Shown piece after piece: positions 1 through 5,061 of a stretch of 7,569 nucleotides of DNA; the first letter of the stretch is position 1; the number at the start of each line of letters is the position of its first letter. This DNA is from an uncultured Oscillospiraceae bacterium (GTDB lineage: Bacteria > Bacillota > Clostridia > Oscillospirales > Ruminococcaceae). Location: the NCBI GenBank assembly GCA_900556255.1, contig USNZ01000052.1, positions 1 through 7,569 on the forward strand. The letters are read 5' to 3'. The notes beneath the pieces are model-generated. The model had not been told where the DNA came from and made no database searches. It worked only from the letters and a program-made list of their open reading frames with translations. The position numbers were made by a program, and so were the translations under genes.

Positions 1-213
1 TATGTGCTGATTCTGCAGGATGCCCTGAACGCCCTCGGCTACTCCACCGACACGCTGGACGGAGTGTTCGGCGCACGGACGGAAAACGCCTTAAAGGCCT
101 GTCAGCGCCGTTTCGGCCTGAAAGCCGACGGCATCTGCGGCTGCGCCAGCTGGAAGAAGATCACCTCCGCCGTGCTGCGCATCGGACGCACCTCCACCGT
201 CATAGACCGCTAA
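1..213 (+). CDS. C-terminal peptidoglycan-binding domain of a protein cut by the window start
   Basis: The reading frame is open from base 1 to a TAA at 211-213, giving 70 residues, so the start and any catalytic domain lie outside the window. The visible part is one PG_binding_1-type three-helix repeat: an opening LQDALNALGY segment, then LDGVFGARTENAL (residues 19-31), a QRRFGLKADGI segment (35-45) and a final Trp at 51. In this family the repeat binds peptidoglycan and is usually fused to an amidase, cortex-lytic hydrolase or transpeptidase that acts outside the membrane. Which enzyme it is cannot be told from this fragment. One oddity is three Cys (34, 46, 48) at sites where the usual repeat has Phe, Val and Pro. 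The frame runs straight into a strong terminator, so this is the last gene of its transcript. Confidence 0.85.
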   Translation, partial: YVLILQDALNALGYSTDTLDGVFGARTENALKACQRRFGLKADGICGCASWKKITSAVLRIGRTSTVIDR

Positions 214-220
214 CGCACAC

Positions 221-256
221 ACCGCACGATGCAGCCCTTGCATCGTGCGGTTTTTT
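221..256 (+). terminator. Intrinsic terminator after the peptidoglycan-binding gene
   Basis: A perfect 13-bp stem pairs 221-233 (ACCGCACGATGCA) with 239-251 across a 5-nt loop, GCCCT. A run of six T (251-256) completes a classical rho-independent terminator, 8 bp after the stop codon. It separates the upstream gene from the rlmB unit. Confidence 0.93.
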
Positions 257-353
257 CATGGATTTTTATGCTTTTTATTCTGCGCCGACTGCCTTGGTAT
301 TTTTTGGGCTTTCCGCGCATTTGCCGCCTGTTTTTTGCGGGAAAATTATCAGA

Positions 354-490
354 TTTTCCACTTGACAAACCGCCTTATCCAAACTGTTGAGTGGAAAAGT
401 TTTCCACAAATTGTGGAAAACCCCTCGACGATTCTGTCGGAAACATTGCCGCAGCGGTAGTTTTTAACACTTTCCACAGAGTTTTCCACA
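354..490. promoter_or_regulatory. Cluster of DnaA-box-like 9-mers
   Basis: Seven 9-mers at or near the DnaA box TTATCCACA lie in 137 bp. TTTTCCACA is exact at 400-408 (+), 412-420 (-) and 482-490 (+). TTTTCCACT occurs at 354-362 (+) and 390-398 (-), CTTTCCACA at 470-478 (+), and TTATCCAAA at 375-383 (+). The 400-408 and 412-420 boxes form the core of an inverted repeat, and the 470 and 482 boxes are direct repeats 12 bp apart. TTTTCCACA is one base off the bacterial consensus. Such clusters are known at origins and at DnaA-titrating or DnaA-regulated sites. No dnaA or dnaN gene is visible here, so a secondary DnaA-binding site is as likely as an origin. Another regulator with a TTTTCCAC half-site is the main alternative. 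Confidence 0.5.
399..421. repeat. 23-bp inverted repeat, GTTTTCCACAA with one central base
   Basis: The arms 399-409 (GTTTTCCACAA) and 411-421 (TTGTGGAAAAC) are perfect 11-bp reverse complements around one central A at 410. This is the most symmetric element of the DnaA-like cluster. It could be two head-to-head DnaA boxes or an operator for a dimeric repressor. It has no T-tract and is not a terminator. Confidence 0.8.
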
Positions 491-492
491 AG

Positions 493-512
493 AGGAAAAC
501 TTCGGCTTTTCT
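493..512. other. Small hairpin with TTCG loop
   Basis: AGGAAAAC (493-500) and GCTTTTCT (505-512) pair around a TTCG loop closed by C-G. There is one G-U pair and one A-C mismatch. The stem is weak apart from the loop and no U-tract follows. It may be chance, or a structure in a transcript that starts upstream. Confidence 0.25.
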
Positions 513-566
513 ACGCATCGTATAAAGCGCGATACAGCGCGAAGGGCCTGTTTTTGCCATGTACTT

Positions 567-595
567 TTGATGCGTGTGTGAACGTGATGTAAAAT
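567..595 (+). promoter_or_regulatory. Candidate sigma-A promoter, distal to rlmB
   Basis: TTGATG (567-572) and TAAAAT (590-595) are separated by 17 bp. They match the -35 and -10 consensus hexamers at 4/6 and 5/6. It would start a transcript near 602 with a leader of about 100 nt before the rlmB ATG. Such a leader would contain the 604-626 inverted repeat as a hairpin. It is unproven and may be redundant with the promoter at 631-659. Confidence 0.4.
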
Positions 596-603
596 TTTGC
601 ATA

Positions 604-626
604 TTTTTGCGGCAAAGACGCAAAAA
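604..626. repeat. Inverted repeat abutting the rlmB promoter
   Basis: TTTTTGCG (604-611) and CGCAAAAA (619-626) are perfect 8-bp arms around a 7-nt loop. The repeat ends 4 bp before the candidate -35 at 631. The T-run is in the left arm and no T-run follows the right arm, so it does not look like a terminator for rightward transcription. An operator or a leader hairpin is more plausible. Confidence 0.45.
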
Positions 627-630
627 AAGA

Positions 631-659
631 TAGCCACGGCGCAGCAAATGTGGTATACT
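631..659 (+). promoter_or_regulatory. Candidate extended -10 promoter for the rlmB unit
   Basis: TATACT (654-659) has TG at 651-652, giving the extended -10 form TGGTATACT. It sits 17 bp after TAGCCA (631-636), a 4/6 -35. Transcription would begin near 666, about 25 nt before the AGGAGG of rlmB. This is the best promoter candidate in the window. Confidence 0.6.
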
Positions 660-690
660 TGTATCTGTATAAGAATGACAAACTACTGGC

Positions 691-696
691 AGGAGG
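691..696 (+). promoter_or_regulatory. Ribosome binding site fixing the rlmB start at 704
   Basis: A full AGGAGG lies 7 nt before the ATG at 704. The same frame is open back to an ATG at 650, but that codon overlaps the candidate -10 and has no ribosome binding site, so 704 is chosen. Confidence 0.9.
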
Positions 697-703
697 CCCA
701 TCC

Positions 704-1486
704 ATGGAAAAGTTCACCCGTGACCCCGCAACCGAGCGTACCGATACCCTAGTCTGGGGCAAAAACCCCGTTACCGAGCTGCTGAAAAGCGGCGGCGCGG
801 TGGACACGGTCTACCTGACCGACACGATTCCCCAGCCTGTGGCGGGCTACTACACCGCCCTGGCCAAAGAGTGCGGGGCCGTCGTCAAGCGCGTACCCGC
901 CAACAAGCTGCAAAAAATGTGCGGTACTGCCGAGCATCAGGGCGTAGCCGCCCGCGCCGCCGAGGTCGAATACGCTGCGCTGGACGACCTGTTTGCCGCT
1001 GCCGAGGCAAAAAACGAACCGCCGTTTTTTGTGCTGTGCGACGGCATTGAGGACCCGCACAATCTGGGTGCTATCGTGCGCAGCGCCTACCTGTGCGGCG
1101 CGCACGGCGTCATCATCCCCAAGCGGGGCGGCGTCGGCGTGACCGGCACCGTGATGAAATCCAGCGCCGGTGCGGCAGCCCGCCTGCCCATTGCCCGTGT
1201 GCCCAACCTGGCCCAGGCTATTCGCACTATTAAGGATCGCAACGTCTTTGTCTACTGCGCGGATCTGGGCGGCGCACCGCTTGCCAAAACCGACCTTTCC
1301 GGAGCCGTAGCACTGGTTCTGGGCAGTGAGGGCGCAGGCCCCGGTGCCCTGACCCGCAAGCTGTGCGACGCCGCCGTCACGCTGGAAATGGCCCCCGGCC
1401 AGTCCACCGGCGTGGACAGTTACAATGTCAGCGTGGCCGCCGGCATTTTGTGCTACGACGTTTTGCGCTGCCGCACCCGAAAGTAA
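704..1486 (+). CDS. rlmB: 23S rRNA (guanosine-2'-O-)-methyltransferase, RlmB/TrmH (SpoU) family
   Basis: This 260-residue protein is close to the usual 240-260 of RlmB. The family transfers a methyl group from S-adenosylmethionine to a ribose 2'-OH. RlmB itself modifies a guanosine in the peptidyl-transferase region of 23S rRNA (G2251 in E. coli). The N-terminal substrate-binding domain opens with VWGKNPVTELL (residues 17-27). The three SpoU motifs follow: motif 1 as DPHNLGAIVRSA (117-128, with Asn120 and Arg126), motif 2 as LGSEG (206-210), and motif 3 as PGQSTGVDSYNVSVAAG (231-247). These build the trefoil-knot SAM site. Motif 3 has Ser-Tyr-Asn where Ser-Leu-Asn is usual, a mild change. It is the first gene of a four-gene run, 35 bp before the next start. 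A TrmH-family paralogue acting on another rRNA or tRNA site is the alternative, since the exact target cannot be read from the sequence. Confidence 0.9.
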   Translation: MEKFTRDPATERTDTLVWGKNPVTELLKSGGAVDTVYLTDTIPQPVAGYYTALAKECGAVVKRVPANKLQKMCGTAEHQGVAARAAEVEYAALDDLFAAAEAKNEPPFFVLCDGIEDPHNLGAIVRSAYLCGAHGVIIPKRGGVGVTGTVMKSSAGAAARLPIARVPNLAQAIRTIKDRNVFVYCADLGGAPLAKTDLSGAVALVLGSEGAGPGALTRKLCDAAVTLEMAPGQSTGVDSYNVSVAAGILCYDVLRCRTRK

Positions 1487-1521
1487 CATTTTATCGCCCA
1501 TTTTCAAAGGGAGTCTAAACC

Positions 1522-4500
1522 ATGCCAAGCAAACGTACCAACGATTCGGTGGATCGCATCCTGCAGGAGCTGAGCGTTCAGCAGACTGCAGCCGGTGTGA
1601 CGGAAACCGTGACCGACCACCAGATCGATGAAATCCTGCGCAGTGTGGGCATATCCTCGGTATCGCTGGATGATGCCTCGGTCGCATCCGACAGCCTGGT
1701 TTTTTCCGAGCTGTCCGACAAGGAGAACGCCCCCCGCCATAGCGAGCCTCCTGCGCGCACCGCACCGCAACACACCGCACAAAAGCCGACCACGCCAAAA
1801 ACCGCCGCGTCAAAGCCTGTTGTGCAGCAGCCCGTTGTGTCAAAGCCTGTTGTGCAGCAGCCCGCCGCACCAAAACCGATGCAGCCCGTGCGGCCCCAAA
1901 GCGGCGGGGACACCACCAACACCAGCATTATTAAGGGCTTTCTGGTCAAGATGGCCCCCGACGGCGGCGCCGCAGGCGCCGAGGCCCTGAACGAGGGGAA
2001 AAATCAGTTCCAGAAATTCTTCCGCGAGACAGCGGCCGTCATCCCCGACGAAAAAGGCCGTATTCGGGAATCAGGCAAAAAAAAGCGCGGCTGGTTCGGC
2101 TTAAAGCATGCCGAGGAGACCGAGCAGTTTGTGCCTATCAACGTTGCCCTGAGCAGCCCCCCTGCACAGGATGTCGCTCCGTCGGATCCCGCCCCCGTGC
2201 AGGAATATTTCCCGGATGAAGAACCCGCCCCCGTCACCGCGCCTGCGCCGCAGCCGGAACCTGCAGCCCCCGTTCCAACGCCCGCTGCCGCGCCCGCACA
2301 GCCGAAGGAGGACACCAAGGAGGTCTGGCACAGCAAGTACACCCGCCCCGCACGGCCCGCCGCGCCGGCGCAAACGCTGGAAATGCTGCGCACCTCCCTG
2401 GCCGATGCCGCCAGTGTCAATGATCCCGCCGCCACCGGCACGGTCTACCGCAAAAAACGCAACACCGTTGAATTTATCCTGCATCAAAAAATCACTCCGC
2501 CGCCCGCGCCGCAGTACCCCGTAGGGGAGCCTGCCGGTGAGCCGGTGTCCCTGCCCGAAACCACGGGCTTTACCCAGCAGATCGGTATCCCTGCCGCAGG
2601 GCAAAGCGACACCCAACAGTTTTTGGCCGCCTACAACGAGGTACGCCCCCGCCGTGCGCCGCAGCCTACCCCCGCGGCAGCACCGCAGCCGGAACCCGTC
2701 CCGCAGCCGGAACCCGTCCCGCAGCCGGAGCCCGCAGCCCCCGCACAAACACCCGCTGCACCCGCACAAACACCCGCTGCACCCGCGCAGTCCGCGCCTG
2801 ATGTGACCCGCCTGTTTGACCCCAACCGCGCACCTGACGACGTTGACCGCCTGGTGGACAGCCTGACCGGCAAACTGCCGACACTGACCGATACGCCTCA
2901 GCCCTCGGCTGACAGCCACAGCGGCTTTACCCAGCAGCTGAGCAGTGTCCCTGCCGCACCTGCCGCACCCGCCCACACAGGCTTTACCCAGAGCTTTTCT
3001 GCCCCGCCCGCTGCCGATGACACCGCCGGCTTTGTCAATAACATTGCCCAGGTCATCAACAGCCAATCTCCCGTGCAGGACACGGCCCGCTTTGACAGCG
3101 CCGCCGCCCGCCTGACCGATCTTTCTTCCGAGGATGAGGACGCGGCAGGGCAGGGGACCGCCACCCTGACAGGGCTTCGCAGCAAGCTGTCTATGCCGCG
3201 CTTGGGCGGCACACCGACGGACGAACAGCGCGACACCGCCGCCCAGCCCTTTGACACAGCCGAACTGCCCATAGCCCACGGCCACGAGTACGAGCGCGCC
3301 GAGGACGCCCCCGCCGTGCAGCGTCAGCTGGACAACGACCTGCTGTACCAAAGCATTGCCTGCATCGTCACGCTGGCTGCCGCCGCCGTGCTGCTGACCC
3401 TGGGCGTCCTGGCTGCCGCCCTGCCCACGCTGCCCGGCGTGTTGGCGCAGCCGTCGGTATATCCCGGCGTGGCGCTGGTTCTGCTGGTTGCCGCCTGCGC
3501 CGTCAACTGGCGCACCGTGCTTTCCGGTCTGGCAGGCTTTGCCAACACCCCCACGCCCGACAGCCTGGCCATACTGCCCGCCCTGGGTGCCCTGGTGCAG
3601 TGTCTGGTTCTGCTTATCGCCAAGCCCGACACTTACGGCACACTGCTGGCCGGGCCTGCCGCCCTGGTGCTTTTGCTGAACGCCGCCGGCAAGCGGCTGC
3701 ATCTTGTCACCGTGCGGGACAACTTCACCCTTGTCAGCGCCAAGGTGGATCACGCCGTGGCCTACCGTCTGCGCGATGCCGGTGCCCTGCGCGCCGTCAC
3801 CTCCGGCCTGGCCGAGCCGCACCCCAACGTGTTGGTCAGCCGCCCCACGCAGGTGCTGCGCGGCTTTTTGGCCAACAGTGCCGCCCACGGCACCAGCGAT
3901 AAAAACCAGCAGCAGTTTGCCCGGCTGGTTGGCGGCATTGCCCTGGCCGGCGGGCTGTTTACCTTGATTTCCACCAAGGACGCCGCCGCAGCCGCCTGTA
4001 TTCTGGCTATGATCCCCTGTTTCTGCGCACCGCTGGCCGGCACGCTGCTCTCCGCTTTGCCGGAGCACAAAATGCAGCGCAGTGCCGCGCAGGTGGGCGC
4101 GGTCATTCCCGGTTGGCGCAACATCCGCCAGCTGGGCCGCATCAATGTACTGCAGGTCGCCGCGCGGGATCTTTTCCCCGCCGGGTGTGTGTCGCTTGTC
4201 GGCATCAAGCCTGTCAAGGCCGAGCATATCGATCTGGCCATCGTCTTTGCCGCCTCGATGCTCTCTGACGCCGAGCCGACGCTGCGCGATGTATTTTTGA
4301 ACATGCTGGGCGGCAACCGCGGTCTGCTGGCCAAGGTCGAGGACCGCGAGACCGTCTACGGCAAGGGCTATATCGGCTGGGTGCGCAAGCAACGCGTGTT
4401 GATCGGCAACCGCAAGCTCATGCAGGATTACGGCATCAAGATCCCCAGCGCCGATTTTGAACAGCACCACTCCGTCAACCAACGCCGCATCATCTATCTG

Positions 4501-4989
4501 GCCGTGGGCGGCAAGCTGTTTGCCATGTTCCAGGTGGCCTACCGTGCCGACCCCGATACGGCCGCCGTGCTGGAAAGCCTGCACCGCGCAGGTCATTCTC
4601 TGCTGGTGGACTGCGACGATTTCAACGTTGATGCCCAACTGCTGGAAACCGCTTACAGCCTGCCCACCGGCTCGGTCAAGGTACTGAACACCGCCGAGCG
4701 CACAGCTTTGGCACCTTCGGTGGCCTGGCTGCCGGAAAGTGAGGGCAACATGCTGCATCTGGGCAGCTTTGCCAGCTTTGTCGGCGGTCTGGAGGCCGCT
4801 GCCGGTGCGGCCGAGGGCGAGCGCAAGTCCGCCTACATTGTCACCGCGTCGGTGCTGCTCAGCTGCGCGCTCTGCGTGCTGTTCACGTTGACGGGGGGCT
4901 TGGCCGCCATGCCGCTGCCGGGCCTTGTGGTCTACCAGCTGATTTGGTGCCTGGTTTCGCTGGCGTTTTCTCTGGTTCAACATTATTAA
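1522..4989 (+). CDS. Large membrane protein: disordered N-terminal half fused to an apparently inactive P1B-type ATPase-like domain
   Basis: The 1155-residue protein starts at ATG 1522, 8 nt after AAGGGAG. Residues 1-605 are Pro/Ala/Gln-rich, hydrophilic and probably disordered, with short repeats. From about 611 there are eight hydrophobic segments (611-634, 647-661, 681-700, 706-721, 801-817, 820-846, 1104-1125, 1131-1151) in the 4+2+2 order of heavy-metal P-type ATPases. Landmarks that match the family are Pro832-Cys833 in the sixth segment, the LGR at 871-873 before the phosphorylation site, GKG at 947-949 and VLIGN at 959-963. Catalytic signatures are lost. DKTGT aligns without gaps to AARDL (880-884), so Ala880 replaces the phosphorylated Asp. 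TGES is not visible in the short loop 722-800, TGDN reads DCDD (1030-1033), and GDGxND is absent. A regulatory or sensing role for a pseudo-ATPase is inferred. I do not recognise a named gene. Confidence 0.8.
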   Translation: MPSKRTNDSVDRILQELSVQQTAAGVTETVTDHQIDEILRSVGISSVSLDDASVASDSLVFSELSDKENAPRHSEPPARTAPQHTAQKPTTPKTAASKPVVQQPVVSKPVVQQPAAPKPMQPVRPQSGGDTTNTSIIKGFLVKMAPDGGAAGAEALNEGKNQFQKFFRETAAVIPDEKGRIRESGKKKRGWFGLKHAEETEQFVPINVALSSPPAQDVAPSDPAPVQEYFPDEEPAPVTAPAPQPEPAAPVPTPAAAPAQPKEDTKEVWHSKYTRPARPAAPAQTLEMLRTSLADAASVNDPAATGTVYRKKRNTVEFILHQKITPPPAPQYPVGEPAGEPVSLPETTGFTQQIGIPAAGQSDTQQFLAAYNEVRPRRAPQPTPAAAPQPEPVPQPEPVPQPEPAAPAQTPAAPAQTPAAPAQSAPDVTRLFDPNRAPDDVDRLVDSLTGKLPTLTDTPQPSADSHSGFTQQLSSVPAAPAAPAHTGFTQSFSAPPAADDTAGFVNNIAQVINSQSPVQDTARFDSAAARLTDLSSEDEDAAGQGTATLTGLRSKLSMPRLGGTPTDEQRDTAAQPFDTAELPIAHGHEYERAEDAPAVQRQLDNDLLYQSIACIVTLAAAAVLLTLGVLAAALPTLPGVLAQPSVYPGVALVLLVAACAVNWRTVLSGLAGFANTPTPDSLAILPALGALVQCLVLLIAKPDTYGTLLAGPAALVLLLNAAGKRLHLVTVRDNFTLVSAKVDHAVAYRLRDAGALRAVTSGLAEPHPNVLVSRPTQVLRGFLANSAAHGTSDKNQQQFARLVGGIALAGGLFTLISTKDAAAAACILAMIPCFCAPLAGTLLSALPEHKMQRSAAQVGAVIPGWRNIRQLGRINVLQVAARDLFPAGCVSLVGIKPVKAEHIDLAIVFAASMLSDAEPTLRDVFLNMLGGNRGLLAKVEDRETVYGKGYIGWVRKQRVLIGNRKLMQDYGIKIPSADFEQHHSVNQRRIIYLAVGGKLFAMFQVAYRADPDTAAVLESLHRAGHSLLVDCDDFNVDAQLLETAYSLPTGSVKVLNTAERTALAPSVAWLPESEGNMLHLGSFASFVGGLEAAAGAAEGERKSAYIVTASVLLSCALCVLFTLTGGLAAMPLPGLVVYQLIWCLVSLAFSLVQHY
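1809..1864 (+). repeat. Two 26-bp copies, period 30 bp, inside the large membrane-protein gene
   Basis: The identical 26-bp sequences at 1809-1834 and 1839-1864 have a 30-bp period. They encode SKPVVQQP twice (residues 97-104 and 107-114), with a decayed third copy (APKPMQPV) after them. The period is ten codons, so copy loss or gain keeps the frame. Confidence 0.9.
2683..2736 (+). repeat. Three 18-bp tandem copies encoding PQPEPV
   Basis: The unit CCGCAGCCGGAACCCGTC is exact at 2683-2700 and 2701-2718, and a third copy at 2719-2736 differs at four bases. It codes for PQPEPV, PQPEPV and PQPEPA. The period is a multiple of three. The Pro-Glu-Pro run suggests a stiff, extended spacer. Confidence 0.9.
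2740..2781 (+). repeat. Two 21-bp tandem copies encoding an APAQTPA run
   Basis: Identical 21-bp units lie at 2740-2760 and 2761-2781, and a partial third unit follows, giving APAQTPA twice and then APAQSAP. The array begins 3 bp after the 18-bp array and is also in frame. Together they make a Pro/Ala linker whose length could vary between strains. Confidence 0.9.
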
Positions 4990-5001
4990 AAAGGCGACTG
5001 T

Positions 5002-5038
5002 GCACAGCCCGAATTTCCGCCACGGCGGCGGGGTGTGC
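5002..5038 (+). other. Possible composite hairpin ahead of the exporter-like gene
   Basis: GCACA (5002-5006) can pair with TGTGC (5034-5038), and CCC (5008-5010) with GGG. These enclose an inner CCGC/GCGG hairpin (5017-5020 with 5025-5028). No U-tract follows, so it does not look like a terminator. It fills most of the 72-bp gap between the two membrane-protein genes and ends 16 nt before the weak GAGG of the next gene. It does not match the Mn-sensing yybP-ykoY riboswitch core that I would look for. It may be a leader structure or chance. Confidence 0.3.
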
Positions 5039-5061
5039 GGCGTTGCCAAAAGCGAGGTTTT

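Larger units (their letters stand above)
214..703. other. 490-bp non-coding region with terminator, DnaA-box-like cluster and promoters
   Basis: No convincing gene lies between the stop at 211-213 and the ATG at 704. Short open frames here on either strand lack a ribosome binding site and encode unrecognisable peptides. In order, the region holds a terminator (221-256), a T-run-rich stretch (251-350), a cluster of TTTTCCACA-like 9-mers on both strands (354-490), a small hairpin with a TTCG loop (493-512), and a spacer (513-566). It ends with two candidate promoters (567-595 and 631-659) that flank an inverted repeat (604-626). The spacer 513-566 shows nothing I can name. At 490 bp this is long compared with the 28-72 bp gaps elsewhere in the window, which argues that it has a function of its own. 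Confidence 0.7.

Noticed and set aside
354..490. Firm call of the chromosomal origin
   Set aside because: The box cluster is suggestive, but neither dnaA, dnaN, rpmH nor gidA/mnmG is in view, and no skew can be measured on this window.
650..703. Earlier ATG for rlmB at 650
   Set aside because: It would lie within the candidate -10, has no ribosome binding site and adds 18 residues outside the family. The AGGAGG before 704 fixes the start.
749..1873. A 374-codon minus-strand frame opposite rlmB
   Set aside because: It is a shadow of rlmB and the start of the next gene, of low complexity and with no family motif. The plus-strand SpoU motifs are decisive.
1809..2781. CRISPR array
   Set aside because: The repeats are contiguous or nearly so, have no unique spacers, and have codon-multiple periods inside an open coding frame.
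4990..5061. Mn-sensing yybP-ykoY riboswitch before the exporter-like gene
   Set aside because: The gap is only 72 bp and I do not see the conserved loop sequences. The hairpins found are of another form.
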